Part shown: positions 1 through 6,754 of the stretch, one piece after another
Position numbering within the stretch: position 1 is the first letter of the stretch
How the letters are laid out: each line of letters opens with the position of its first letter
NCBI GenBank assembly: GCA_000435595.1
Contig: FR895399.1
Span: forward strand, 1-13,214
Source of the DNA: Firmicutes bacterium CAG:882
Lineage (GTDB): Bacteria > Bacillota > Clostridia > Lachnospirales > Lachnospiraceae
Length of the DNA stretch: 13,214 nucleotides
Reading direction: 5' to 3'
Translations under genes and position numbers: made by a program
Notes under the pieces: generated by a model
Seen by the model: the letters and a program-made list of their open reading frames with translations, nothing else
Database searches by the model: none
What the model was told of the DNA's origin: nothing

Positions 1-13
1 TCGTAATAGGGTA

Positions 14-42
14 TTGTTTTTTTATACAGGTTAGTGTATACT
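14..42 (+). promoter_or_regulatory. Probable sigma-A promoter of the small ORF-ZIP operon
   Basis: A TTGTTT -35-like hexamer (14-19) is followed after exactly 17 nt by TATACT (37-42), which matches the -10 consensus at five of six positions. The -10 lies inside the palindrome at 31-44, and a second palindrome falls around and after the expected start site near 49. This is the classic layout for repression by steric hindrance. A second -10-like TATAAT occurs at 110-115 but has no convincing -35. Confidence 0.5.
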
Positions 43-44
43 AA
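31..44. promoter_or_regulatory. Candidate metalloregulator operator 1 (TTAG-N6-CTAA)
   Basis: TTAGTGTATACTAA is an inverted repeat with TTAGT/ACTAA arms that covers the -10 hexamer. The TTAG/CTAA half-sites recall DtxR/IdeR-type iron boxes. Assignment to that family is inference, because no regulator gene is in the window. Confidence 0.45.
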
Positions 45-54
45 TTGTATAGAG

Positions 55-70
55 GTTAGATAAGACTAAC
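55..70. promoter_or_regulatory. Candidate metalloregulator operator 2 (GTTAG-N6-CTAAC)
   Basis: GTTAG (55-59) and CTAAC (66-70) form a perfect 5-bp inverted repeat around 6 nt. TTAG and CTAA have the same spacing as in the palindrome at 31-44, and the two sites lie 25 bp apart centre to centre. A shared architecture in two sites at one promoter argues for a real operator pair. Confidence 0.45.
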
Positions 71-158
71 TGGGATTTTATTAGATATCACACACTATAT
101 ATCCGTACATATAATAAGATGAAGGGTGCCGGAGAAGCGCTCGGAAAAGGAGGATATT

Positions 159-287
159 ATGAACGGTATAATTTTAGCAGTTATAATAATCGCTGTATGC
201 AGGGCAGTCAAGGTTATATTGAGAAGAGAAATAAAAAAATTCAGCAATACAAATGACAATAATTTCAAGGGGGCGGTGGGGGCATGA
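159..287 (+). CDS. Small single-pass membrane protein, 42 aa, translationally coupled to ZIP
   Basis: I do not recognise this protein. It begins at ATG 159, five nt after a near-perfect ribosome binding site (AAAGGAGG, 146-153). It ends at TGA 285-287, overlapping the ZIP start codon at 284 in an ATGA junction. Residues 3-20 form a hydrophobic segment (GIILAVIIIAV then CRAVKVI), followed by a basic stretch (RREIKK, 22-27) and a polar Asn-rich tail. The expected topology is one membrane helix with a cytoplasmic C-terminus. Small membrane proteins beside metal transporters are known, for example the FeoB-associated Cys-rich proteins, but this one has a single Cys (residue 14) and lacks their Cys cluster. 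It could assist or regulate the transporter, or act mainly as a leader that brings ribosomes to a gene with a poorer site of its own. Confidence 0.62.
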   Translation: MNGIILAVIIIAVCRAVKVILRREIKKFSNTNDNNFKGAVGA

Positions 288-1069
288 TGGATGTAATGTC
301 AGGGCTTTTAATACCGTTTGCGGGTACATCACTTGGTGCCGCATGTGTACTTTTTGCAAGAAAAGAAATGAATGCAGGACTTCAGAGGGCTCTGACCGGA
401 TTCGCCGCCGGAGTTATGGTGGCGGCCTCCGTGTGGAGCCTTTTGCTTCCTGCACTGAGTCAGGCGTCATATATGGGAAAGTGGTCGTTCATTCCGGCAG
501 TTGTGGGATTCTGGGTGGGGATATTGTTCCTGTTTCTGCTTGACAACGTAATACCGCATCTGCACTCTGATACCGAACAGGCTGAAGGACCACAGGCAAA
601 TCTAAAAAAAACGACCATGCTTGTCCTTGCGGTGACACTTCACAACATTCCCGAGGGAATGGCTGTGGGAGCCGTGTATGCAGGATATGTGAGCGGAAAT
701 TCAGATATAACTCTTATGTCCGCGATGGCACTTGCGGTTGGAATAGCGATACAGAACTTTCCTGAGGGTGCGATCATATCAATGCCGCTTAGAAGCCGCG
801 GTGTCAGCAGAGGAAAGGCCTTTTTATACGGAGTATTATCGGGAGCTGTGGAGCCGGCTGGAGCACTTCTTACAATCATGGCGGCAGGAATCGTAGTGCC
901 TATGCTGCCGTATCTTTTGAGCTTTGCGGCGGGTGCGATGCTGTATGTTGTGGTTGAGGAGCTTATTCCGGAGATGGCGCAGGGAAAGGGCAGGCAAAGT
1001 GATATAGGAACATTGCTATTTGCTGCGGGATTTACTATAATGATGACACTGGATGTGGTATTCGGGTAG
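284..1069 (+). CDS. ZIP-family divalent metal transporter (GufA/ZupT-like), 261 aa
   Basis: This is an integral membrane transporter that most likely brings zinc, iron or manganese into the cytoplasm. About eight hydrophobic segments span the protein. The two signature helices are present: HNIPEG at residues 120-125 (TM4) and QNFPEG at 157-162 (TM5), which supply the His/Asn/Glu residues of the binuclear metal site. A variable loop with PHLHSD (91-96) before TM4 fits a metal-rich cytosolic loop, and an EE pair (225-226) lies in TM7. Its length is normal for bacterial ZIPs. The ribosome binding site is a G-rich run (269-282) rather than a clean AGGAGG, so translation probably depends on the overlapping small ORF. 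The paired TTAG-N6-CTAA palindromes at the promoter suggest metal-dependent repression. The specific metal cannot be read from the sequence. Confidence 0.93.
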   Translation: MMDVMSGLLIPFAGTSLGAACVLFARKEMNAGLQRALTGFAAGVMVAASVWSLLLPALSQASYMGKWSFIPAVVGFWVGILFLFLLDNVIPHLHSDTEQAEGPQANLKKTTMLVLAVTLHNIPEGMAVGAVYAGYVSGNSDITLMSAMALAVGIAIQNFPEGAIISMPLRSRGVSRGKAFLYGVLSGAVEPAGALLTIMAAGIVVPMLPYLLSFAAGAMLYVVVEELIPEMAQGKGRQSDIGTLLFAAGFTIMMTLDVVFG

Positions 1070-1086
1070 AACACTTTAAATCCTAA

Positions 1087-1175
1087 TGATAAATATTGTG
1101 AAATTTTAATATATTGCCATCAGGCACGCTCTCGCTGCATTTTGCAATATAGTAAAATTTCGCAAATGTTTATCA
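1087..1175. repeat. 89-bp imperfect palindrome (REP/MITE-like hairpin element)
   Basis: The left arm (1087-1117) and right arm (1144-1175) are inverted copies. TGATAAA pairs with TTTATCA (7 bp), GAAATTTTA with TAAAATTTC (9 bp) and TATATTGC with GCAATATA (8 bp). These blocks are separated by a single A/G mismatch and one short irregular patch (TATTGT against GCAAATG). The 26-nt loop is much more GC-rich than the arms and carries CACGCTCTCGCTGC. There is no poly-T tract on the + strand, so it is not a standard terminator. It fills most of the gap between the ZIP and GH28 genes. It could be a dispersed non-autonomous element or an mRNA 3'-end stabiliser. Confidence 0.7.
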
Positions 1176-1180
1176 CAATA

Positions 1181-1194
1181 TATAATTTTATAAT
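1181..1194 (+). promoter_or_regulatory. Tandem -10-like TATAAT hexamers before the GH28 gene
   Basis: TATAAT occurs at 1181-1186 and again at 1189-1194, just after the palindrome and 27-40 nt before the preferred GH28 start. No good -35 hexamer is present at 16-18 nt; that region is the right arm of the palindrome. The tract is very AT-rich, so chance matches are likely. Confidence 0.25.
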
Positions 1195-1220
1195 ATTTCA
1201 ACATGATAAGAGGTGTCAGA

Positions 1221-2756
1221 ATGGATGGTAAATTAACAACTCCCGTGGTTATTGTACTTGACAACGCCTGTACACAGGACAGCATCGCCGTTTTGTGGGA
1301 GAAGGTCGAGGGGGCTGTCGGCTATGAGGTGTTCATTGAGGATGAGTTTGCAGCGCTTACGGAGAGCACTGACTATACATTTGAGGGTCTTGAAGCGGAC
1401 GGGGAATATGAGGTGTATGTCTGCGCTGTTGATGAGGATGGCAGCAGAATAAGAAGTGAAGCAGTGATAATACATACAAGGAAAGCTGCCAGGGTGCATA
1501 ATATTATGGATTATGGGGCGAAAGCCTGTGAGATAGACAATCCGATTATGACTGATACCGACAGAATGCCGGACTGCACAGGTGCGATACAGCAGGCAAT
1601 CAATGAGTGTGGTGAGGGTGACATGGTGTATGTGCCGGAGGGGACATTTGTGGCGGGTGCACTTTTTCTCAAGAGCAATATGACTCTCAAGGTTGACGGC
1701 AGGCTGTTCGGGAGCAGCAGACTGAGCGATTATCCTGTCATGAGCTACAGGTTTGAGGGGCGTGAAAGCGTCTGCTATGCTTCGCTGATAAACACCGTGG
1801 ATGGAAGACGGCAGAATATTACAATTTGCGGAAAAGGTACAATAGATGCCAACGGCAGGAAACTTTTCATGGAGGAGCTTAAAGAAAAGAGGGCGGTAAG
1901 AGGACGTGCCGTATGTATAAGAAACACAGACGGAGTTTATCTGAAGGATATAACGATAAGACAATCGCCTGCGTGGTGTCTGCATACAATCTATTGTAAC
2001 AACGTAGTGCTTAACAACGTGAAAATATTTACCAAGTACGCCGAGGATGGCAGAAGATATGAGGATATATATAACGGTGATGGATTTGACCCTGATTCAT
2101 GCAGCAATGTCTATGTGTTCAACTGCCTTATAGGAAGCCAGGATGACTGCATTGCAATCAAGTCGGGACGTGACGAGGAAGGAAGAAAGGCAGGAATTCC
2201 GTCAGAGGATATAAGGATAACAAACTGCCGTTTTACAAGCGGCTTTGGCGTTGCGGTCGGAAGCGAGACATCGGGGGATGTAAGGCGTGTGCTTGTACAG
2301 GACTGCATCTTTGAAGATACATACAGCTTCGCAAGTGTGAAGTCGCCCAGGGGCAGGGGAAGCATGGTTGAGGATATATGCTATGAGAATTGTGTGCACG
2401 AGAATAACTCAACCGAGCATCACGACTGCAGGTGGTTCCGCGGGGCATTGTATGTGGATGAATTTTACAGCGTGGAAGAATTTGATGAGAACAGTGCGAT
2501 GCCTGTGAATGAAGGTACGCCGCATATGAGAAATATACATTTTAAAAATATAGATACAAAGACTGTGGCGGGAAACGCTGTATTTATAACGGGTCTTGTT
2601 GAAAGTCCGCTGGAAAATATTACATTGGAAAATGTAAGGGCAAAAGGAATTGGAGGAATGAAGGCAAATAATATAGACGGACTCACGCTTAAAGCCGTGG
2701 AAATAAAGGGCTCTGAGGGTAATGACTATACTTTTAACAATGTAAATATATTGTAA
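1221..2756 (+). CDS. GH28 polygalacturonase with N-terminal FN3-like domain, probably intracellular
   Basis: This glycoside hydrolase family 28 enzyme cleaves galacturonan linkages in pectin, likely in an exo fashion on oligomers. I chose ATG 1221 (511 aa) because AAGAGGTG (1208-1215) sits 5 nt upstream; the in-frame ATG at 1203 has no ribosome binding site. Residues about 5-88 are a fibronectin-III-like module (LWEKVEGAVGYEVFI, then EGLEADGEYEVYV). A pectate-lyase-3/right-handed beta-helix start follows (MDYGAKA, then AIQQAINECGEGDMVYVPEG). GH28 catalytic motifs are NGDGFDP (285-291), QDDC (307-310) and the Lys/Arg site in VKSPRGRG (about 373-380). The usual GHG histidine motif is replaced by GSETSG (347-352), as in bacterial exo-acting members recalled from T. 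maritima and Yersinia. No signal peptide or lipobox is visible, so it probably acts in the cytoplasm. The family is clear; exact substrate (homogalacturonan or rhamnogalacturonan) and mode are inferred. Confidence 0.93.
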   Translation: MDGKLTTPVVIVLDNACTQDSIAVLWEKVEGAVGYEVFIEDEFAALTESTDYTFEGLEADGEYEVYVCAVDEDGSRIRSEAVIIHTRKAARVHNIMDYGAKACEIDNPIMTDTDRMPDCTGAIQQAINECGEGDMVYVPEGTFVAGALFLKSNMTLKVDGRLFGSSRLSDYPVMSYRFEGRESVCYASLINTVDGRRQNITICGKGTIDANGRKLFMEELKEKRAVRGRAVCIRNTDGVYLKDITIRQSPAWCLHTIYCNNVVLNNVKIFTKYAEDGRRYEDIYNGDGFDPDSCSNVYVFNCLIGSQDDCIAIKSGRDEEGRKAGIPSEDIRITNCRFTSGFGVAVGSETSGDVRRVLVQDCIFEDTYSFASVKSPRGRGSMVEDICYENCVHENNSTEHHDCRWFRGALYVDEFYSVEEFDENSAMPVNEGTPHMRNIHFKNIDTKTVAGNAVFITGLVESPLENITLENVRAKGIGGMKANNIDGLTLKAVEIKGSEGNDYTFNNVNIL

Positions 2757-2846
2757 GATTCCAAAGAAAATAATGTATATCCTTAAAAAAACTTATAAAA
2801 GGTATTGAAAAAAATCAGGCTCAATGTTAAATTATAACCGTGCAAA

Positions 2847-2882
2847 TTCGGGACACCCGAAATGTATGAGCTTTTTCATACA
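2847..2882 (+). promoter_or_regulatory. Two adjacent hairpins in the phnD leader
   Basis: TTCGGG-ACA-CCCGAA (2847-2861) is a perfect 6-bp stem with a 3-nt loop. One nt later comes TGTATGA (2863-2869), loop GCTTTT, TCATACA (2876-2882), a perfect 7-bp stem. The phnD ribosome binding site lies at 2894-2900, just past the second stem and free of it. Neither stem has a U tract. They could protect the mRNA 5' end, or be part of an unrecognised regulatory leader. Upstream, TTGAAA (2805-2810) with a weak TTAAAT (2827-2832) at 16 nt is the best promoter I can see, and it is not convincing. Confidence 0.45.
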
Positions 2883-2909
2883 CATAAAAGCACAAAGGAG
2901 AGCCTTATC

Positions 2910-4058
2910 ATGAAAAAGGGTTTTGTAAAGGGTGCTGCTGTTATGATGGCAGCAATGACAATGCTTGCCGGATGTAACGGTAAGACAGACGCAGGTGCAA
3001 CTACAGCGGCAGGTACATCTGAGGCAGGAACAACTGTATCAGGTACAACAGAAGCGGCAACAGGTGAGACAACTGCAGTTAAGCAGAGCTTTGACAAGCT
3101 CACACTTGAGTTCGTTCCTTCTAAGGATGCCGATGTAATCATCACAGGTACTAAGGGCCTTCCTGAACTTGTTAAGGAAGAGATGGCTAAGCTTGGCTAC
3201 GATATCGGGGAAGTAGACATCACTGTTGGTACAAGCTATGATGCAACAGGCGAGGCTATGGCAGCAGGTACAATAGATATAGGTTGGTTACCGGGCGGTA
3301 CCTATGCACTTTATTCTGATGATGTTGATGTTATCCTTACGGCTACACGTAACGGACTTTCCAATGACAGCGAGAATCCGGCAGACTGGAACGGTGATGC
3401 TAACGCAACACAGAAGAACGGACCTCAGGTAACATATTATCGTTCACTTATCTATGCTACACCATCTGAGTATGGTAAGCAGCTTGCAGAGAAGGTTAAC
3501 AACGGTGAGGAACTCACATGGGATGATCTTAACAAGGCTACATGGGCTGTCCAGAAGACATCTTCATCAGCAGGTTATATCTATCCTACAATGTGGCTTA
3601 TGAAGAACTATGACGGCAAGAAGATAAGTGATCTTGCTAACGTAATTCCTCTTGATTCCGGTTATGGTACGGCATTCTCTTATGCAGCAGCTGAGAGTGT
3701 TGATATCATCGTATGCTACGCAGACGGACGTAACGATTACGAGGAGAGCTGGACACTTGCTACAGATAAGCAGGATTCAACAGGTAAGCAGGGTATGGGC
3801 AGAACAGAGTCTATCTGGAATGAACTCAATGTTATCGGTGTAACAGATGGAATTTACAATGATACGGTAGCTATTTCTAAGAGAAGCCCTTACTATACGG
3901 ATGAGCTTAAGGATGCCCTTCAGCAGTGCTTTATCAATATCATAAGCACAGATAAGGGTAAGGAGATATTCGGCGTATACAGCCATGCCGGATATGCCAT
4001 TGCAACAGATTCGGATTACGATGGTGCACGTGAGGCACTTAAGGCAGTTGCTGATTAA
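2910..4058 (+). CDS. phnD: PhnD-type substrate-binding lipoprotein of a phosphonate/phosphite ABC importer
   Basis: This extracellular, membrane-anchored binding protein captures the ligand for the PhnC/PhnE importer encoded behind it. ATG 2910 is preferred because AAAGGAG (2894-2900) lies 9 nt upstream; an in-frame ATG at 2862 has no such site and would place the signal peptide internally. The product has 382 residues. Residues 1-21 are a lipoprotein signal (MKKGFVKG, hydrophobic core) ending in the lipobox LAGC, with Cys22 as the lipidation site. A Thr/Ala/Gly-rich linker runs to about residue 58. The periplasmic-binding domain then carries the PhnD hallmarks DIGWLPGGTYAL (about 123-134) and TSSSAGYIYP (217-226), the Ser/Tyr loop that grips phosphonate or phosphite oxyanions. 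Codon choice leans to CGT, GGT and GCT more than in neighbouring genes, suggesting high expression. Phosphonate, phosphite or another phosphorus oxyanion are all possible ligands. Confidence 0.9.
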   Translation: MKKGFVKGAAVMMAAMTMLAGCNGKTDAGATTAAGTSEAGTTVSGTTEAATGETTAVKQSFDKLTLEFVPSKDADVIITGTKGLPELVKEEMAKLGYDIGEVDITVGTSYDATGEAMAAGTIDIGWLPGGTYALYSDDVDVILTATRNGLSNDSENPADWNGDANATQKNGPQVTYYRSLIYATPSEYGKQLAEKVNNGEELTWDDLNKATWAVQKTSSSAGYIYPTMWLMKNYDGKKISDLANVIPLDSGYGTAFSYAAAESVDIIVCYADGRNDYEESWTLATDKQDSTGKQGMGRTESIWNELNVIGVTDGIYNDTVAISKRSPYYTDELKDALQQCFINIISTDKGKEIFGVYSHAGYAIATDSDYDGAREALKAVAD

Positions 4059-4083
4059 TACGGTTTAACTCCGGATATTTTAG

Positions 4084-4117
4084 AGGGGTACCCCACATAT
4101 TATTTGCGGGTACCCCT
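4084..4117 (+). terminator. Intercistronic hairpin between phnD and phnC, possible attenuator
   Basis: AGGGGTACCC (4084-4093) pairs perfectly with GGGTACCCCT (4108-4117) across a 14-nt AT-rich loop. Only three T residues follow (4117-4119), so termination is probably partial. In this position it would let phnD mRNA outnumber phnC-phnE mRNA, either by partial termination or by 3'-end protection. This is a common arrangement for binding proteins. The GGGGTACCCC core is also self-complementary. Confidence 0.6.
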
Positions 4118-4170
4118 TTAATACGATTAGCAGTACACTTTGCGAGCAATTCTAAAAAAGGAACCAGAAT

Positions 4171-4938
4171 ATGATTGAATTTAAGAATGTATATAAGACT
4201 TATCCTAACGGCTTTACAGCCTTAAAAAATGTGAATTTGAATATTGAACAGGGAGAGTTTGTGGCGATAATCGGACTTTCGGGAGCCGGAAAATCTACAA
4301 TTCTCCGTTGTATTAATCGTATGCATGATATACAGCAGGGAACGCTTACCGTTGACGGAGTGGATGTTGAAAGCTTAAGCGGAAAGTCTCTGCGCCGCTT
4401 CCGCCGTAAGGTGGGAATGATATTCCAGAGCTTTAATCTTGTATCAAGAAGCACGGTAATAAAGAATGTACTTACAGCAGATGTGCCGGATATGCCTTTT
4501 TGGAGAGTATTGTTTGGCATATTTACAAAGGAACAGAAAATGAGGGCGCTTGAGAGTCTTGACAAGGTCGGTATCCTCGATAAGGCATACACCAGATGTG
4601 ACCAGCTCTCGGGAGGACAGCAGCAGAGAGTAGCACTTGCGAGAACACTTAATCAGAATCCTTCCATTATTCTTGCCGATGAGCCTGTAGCGAGCCTTGA
4701 TCCGGTTACGGCACGTCAGGTAATGAGCGATTTCGTGAGAATCAATAAGGAATATAAGATTACGATTTTACTTAATATACATCATGTTGACCTGGCACTT
4801 AATTACTGCGACCGTGTTATCGGTGTCCGTGCGGGTGAGATAGTATTTGATGGACCTGCATCAAGCATAACACAGGAGCAGCTTGATGAGGTATATAACG
4901 GAACAGCGGTTCCGACAACTGACAAGAGTGAGAACTAG
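4171..4938 (+). CDS. phnC: PhnC-type ABC transporter ATPase
   Basis: This cytoplasmic ATPase subunit powers phosphonate/phosphite import with the two PhnE permeases. All nucleotide-binding motifs are intact: Walker A GLSGAGKST (35-43), Q-loop Gln86, signature LSGGQQQR (146-153), Walker B IILADEP (166-172) with D-loop SLDP, and an H-loop in NIHHVD (202-207). Its 255 residues are normal for PhnC. AAAGGAA (4157-4163) stands 7 nt before ATG. It lies 112 nt after phnD, beyond a hairpin, and 11 nt before the first phnE, so it shares a transcript at least with the permeases. The PhnC assignment over other importer ATPases rests on its neighbours and on the RRFRRKVGMIFQSFNL stretch typical of PhnC. 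Confidence 0.93.
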   Translation: MIEFKNVYKTYPNGFTALKNVNLNIEQGEFVAIIGLSGAGKSTILRCINRMHDIQQGTLTVDGVDVESLSGKSLRRFRRKVGMIFQSFNLVSRSTVIKNVLTADVPDMPFWRVLFGIFTKEQKMRALESLDKVGILDKAYTRCDQLSGGQQQRVALARTLNQNPSIILADEPVASLDPVTARQVMSDFVRINKEYKITILLNIHHVDLALNYCDRVIGVRAGEIVFDGPASSITQEQLDEVYNGTAVPTTDKSEN

Positions 4939-4949
4939 GAGGTGCGCCG

Positions 4950-5804
4950 ATGAGTGAAAATTATAAAGCACCAAAGGCGAAGGTAAAGCTTTTTGACCGT
5001 ATATTCAAGCCTCAGGTCATCACTATATCCAACGGTCATACAACAGTCAGACCGAGAAGCCGTATGCCGTTCATACTTATAATAATGGTAATTGTGATAG
5101 CGTGGGCACTGAAGATGACCGATTTCAGCTTTGCCACGGTATTTTCCAGAATAAATGAGCTTTTTGTTATACTCGGTAAGATATTTCAGCCTAAGTGGAG
5201 TTTTTTTGGCAAGGTGGTTTCACCTCTTATTGATACAATAAAGATGTCCATAATGGGTACTTTTGTTGGATGTGCGCTTGCACTTCCGTTTGCAGTGCTT
5301 GCCTCAAGCAACATAATACACAATCGTGTTGTTGTGAGTGTAATCAGATTTATCCTTGCACTTATAAGAACCGTGCCTACTCTTATCATTGCGCTTGTAT
5401 GTGCCCTTATCTTTTCGCTTGGTACCTTTGCGGGAACAATAGCGATAGCTATATTTACCTTCGGTGTCGTTGCAAAGATGTTATATGAGAGCATTGAGAC
5501 AATAGACATGGGACCGTTTGAGGCGATGGAAGCACTTGGAGCCAACAAGTTTCAGGCGTTTTGGTCGGCATGTATACCACAGATTCTTCCGGTCTATTTA
5601 AGCCACAGCCTCTACTGCTTTGAGATGAATGTCAGAGCTTCCGCAATTTTGGGATATGTAGGTGCCGGAGGTCTTGGAATTACAATCAACGAGCGTATAG
5701 GCTGGCGTGATTACAATGGACTCGGAATGGTGCTTCTTGCACTGTTTGTTGTAGTTGTGGCTATTGAATTTTTCAGCGAGTATCTGAGAAAGAAGCTCAG
5801 CTAA
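4950..5804 (+). CDS. phnE: PhnE-type ABC permease, first copy
   Basis: This membrane permease, 284 aa, is predicted to form half of the phosphonate/phosphite channel. The cytoplasmic N-terminus (1-37) is basic. Hydrophobic helices lie near 38-55, 97-120, 130-153, 157-178 and 258-276. The EAA coupling loop reads EAMEALGANKFQAF (191-204) and would contact PhnC. The conserved PhnE tail motif GYVGAGGLG (235-243) is present. Its ribosome binding site GGAGGTG (4938-4944) overlaps the phnC stop codon, so the two are tightly linked. Confidence 0.92.
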   Translation: MSENYKAPKAKVKLFDRIFKPQVITISNGHTTVRPRSRMPFILIIMVIVIAWALKMTDFSFATVFSRINELFVILGKIFQPKWSFFGKVVSPLIDTIKMSIMGTFVGCALALPFAVLASSNIIHNRVVVSVIRFILALIRTVPTLIIALVCALIFSLGTFAGTIAIAIFTFGVVAKMLYESIETIDMGPFEAMEALGANKFQAFWSACIPQILPVYLSHSLYCFEMNVRASAILGYVGAGGLGITINERIGWRDYNGLGMVLLALFVVVVAIEFFSEYLRKKLS

Positions 5805-5827
5805 GTATAGAGAGCATGGAGATTAAT

Positions 5828-6694
5828 ATGAAAAATACAACAAATAAAAAACAAAAAGCGGAAAGTGTCTTAGAGACGGCGGAAAAGAAGCTGAGTGTTA
5901 TTGAGATGTATGAGAGACAGCCGCACAAATGGCTTCTCTATCTTGGAATAGTGCTTGTGGTTGCGGTTTTAATAGGCTGGTCGGCATCAGATATCAGATT
6001 TTCCGGAATGACTGCTACCGGAACGGAGGTTGCAAAGGGTGTATTCCACGGAGTATTTCATCCGGATACCGGGCTTTTGTTCGGAACAGGTGATTCGGAT
6101 GTGCCGTATCTTTTGTTCCAGACTATTGCCATAGCGGTGCTCGGAACACTTTTCGGAGCCATACTTGCAATTCCTTTTGCATTTCTGGCATCGACGACAA
6201 TTATGCCGAAGCCTGTAGCATATATTTTCAGGGTTCTGATTCTGCTCATAAGAACCATACCGAGCCTTGTGTGGGCACTTATGTGGATCCGCGTCACAGG
6301 ACCGGGAGCGTTCTGCGGTGTTGTTACTCAGTCAGTGTGCTCGATAGGTATGATTTCAAAGATGTATATAACAGCGATAGAGGATCTGGACACTAAGATA
6401 TTGGAGAGCCTTGATGCAATGGGCTGTACGCCTTTCCAGAAAATACGTTATGGTGTTCTTCCGCAGCTTACGGCAAGCTTTATATCGACGACAATATACA
6501 GATTCGATATTAACCTCAAGGATGCGACAACGCTTGGTATAGTAGGAGCCGGAGGAATCGGAGCTTCGCTTATGCAGTGTCTTAACAGCAGACGCTGGGC
6601 GATGGTCGGTTCATTTATCTGGGGGCTTATGGTGCTTGTCCTTATAATTGAGCTTGCTTCAACCAAAATAAGAAAGAAGCTTGCACGCGGTTAA
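5828..6694 (+). CDS. phnE: PhnE-type ABC permease, second copy
   Basis: This second permease lies directly behind the first, so the importer is probably a PhnE1-PhnE2 heterodimer. I chose ATG 5828 (288 aa, MKNTTNKKQ) because TGGAG (5817-5821) lies 6 nt upstream. The in-frame ATG at 5816 would have only a weak AGAGAG site close by and add four residues. A charged N-terminus (1-34) precedes helices near 35-53, 93-121, 128-153 and 258-278. The EAA-type loop is ESLDAMGCTPFQKI (193-206), and GIVGAGGIG (237-245) matches the PhnE tail motif. An extra external loop (about 55-90) distinguishes it from the first copy. Paralogous phnE pairs are known in Firmicutes phn operons. A strong terminator follows. 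Confidence 0.92.
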   Translation: MKNTTNKKQKAESVLETAEKKLSVIEMYERQPHKWLLYLGIVLVVAVLIGWSASDIRFSGMTATGTEVAKGVFHGVFHPDTGLLFGTGDSDVPYLLFQTIAIAVLGTLFGAILAIPFAFLASTTIMPKPVAYIFRVLILLIRTIPSLVWALMWIRVTGPGAFCGVVTQSVCSIGMISKMYITAIEDLDTKILESLDAMGCTPFQKIRYGVLPQLTASFISTTIYRFDINLKDATTLGIVGAGGIGASLMQCLNSRRWAMVGSFIWGLMVLVLIIELASTKIRKKLARG

Positions 6695-6716
6695 GATTGA
6701 TTAAGAAAATGTCGGG

Positions 6717-6754
6717 AAAAGGCAGATGGCAGCAAAGCTGTTTGCCTTTTTTTT
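6717..6754 (+). terminator. Rho-independent terminator ending the phn operon
   Basis: AAAAGGCA (6717-6724) pairs with TGCCTTTT (6743-6750). An inner stem GCAGC-AAA-GCTGT (6729-6741, one G-U pair) stacks on it, and a run of eight T follows (6747-6754). This is a textbook intrinsic terminator 23 nt after the last phnE. Confidence 0.9.

Noticed and set aside
253..543. 96-codon + frame overlapping the ZIP gene
   Set aside because: It conflicts with the ZIP reading frame, lacks a ribosome binding site, and its composition (Gly/Arg/Cys) is that of a shifted frame.
1233..1985. 250-codon open frame on the minus strand inside the GH28 gene
   Set aside because: It is fully antisense to a gene with clear family motifs, has no ribosome binding site, and its protein shows no recognisable domain.
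2821..2840. Possible PhoP box before phnD (TTAA-rich stretch)
   Set aside because: No spaced direct repeats of the TT(A/T/C)ACA type were found, only AT-rich sequence.
2862..2909. N-terminal extension of phnD from ATG 2862
   Set aside because: The ATG lies between the two leader hairpins with no ribosome binding site, and the extension would precede a complete lipoprotein signal peptide.
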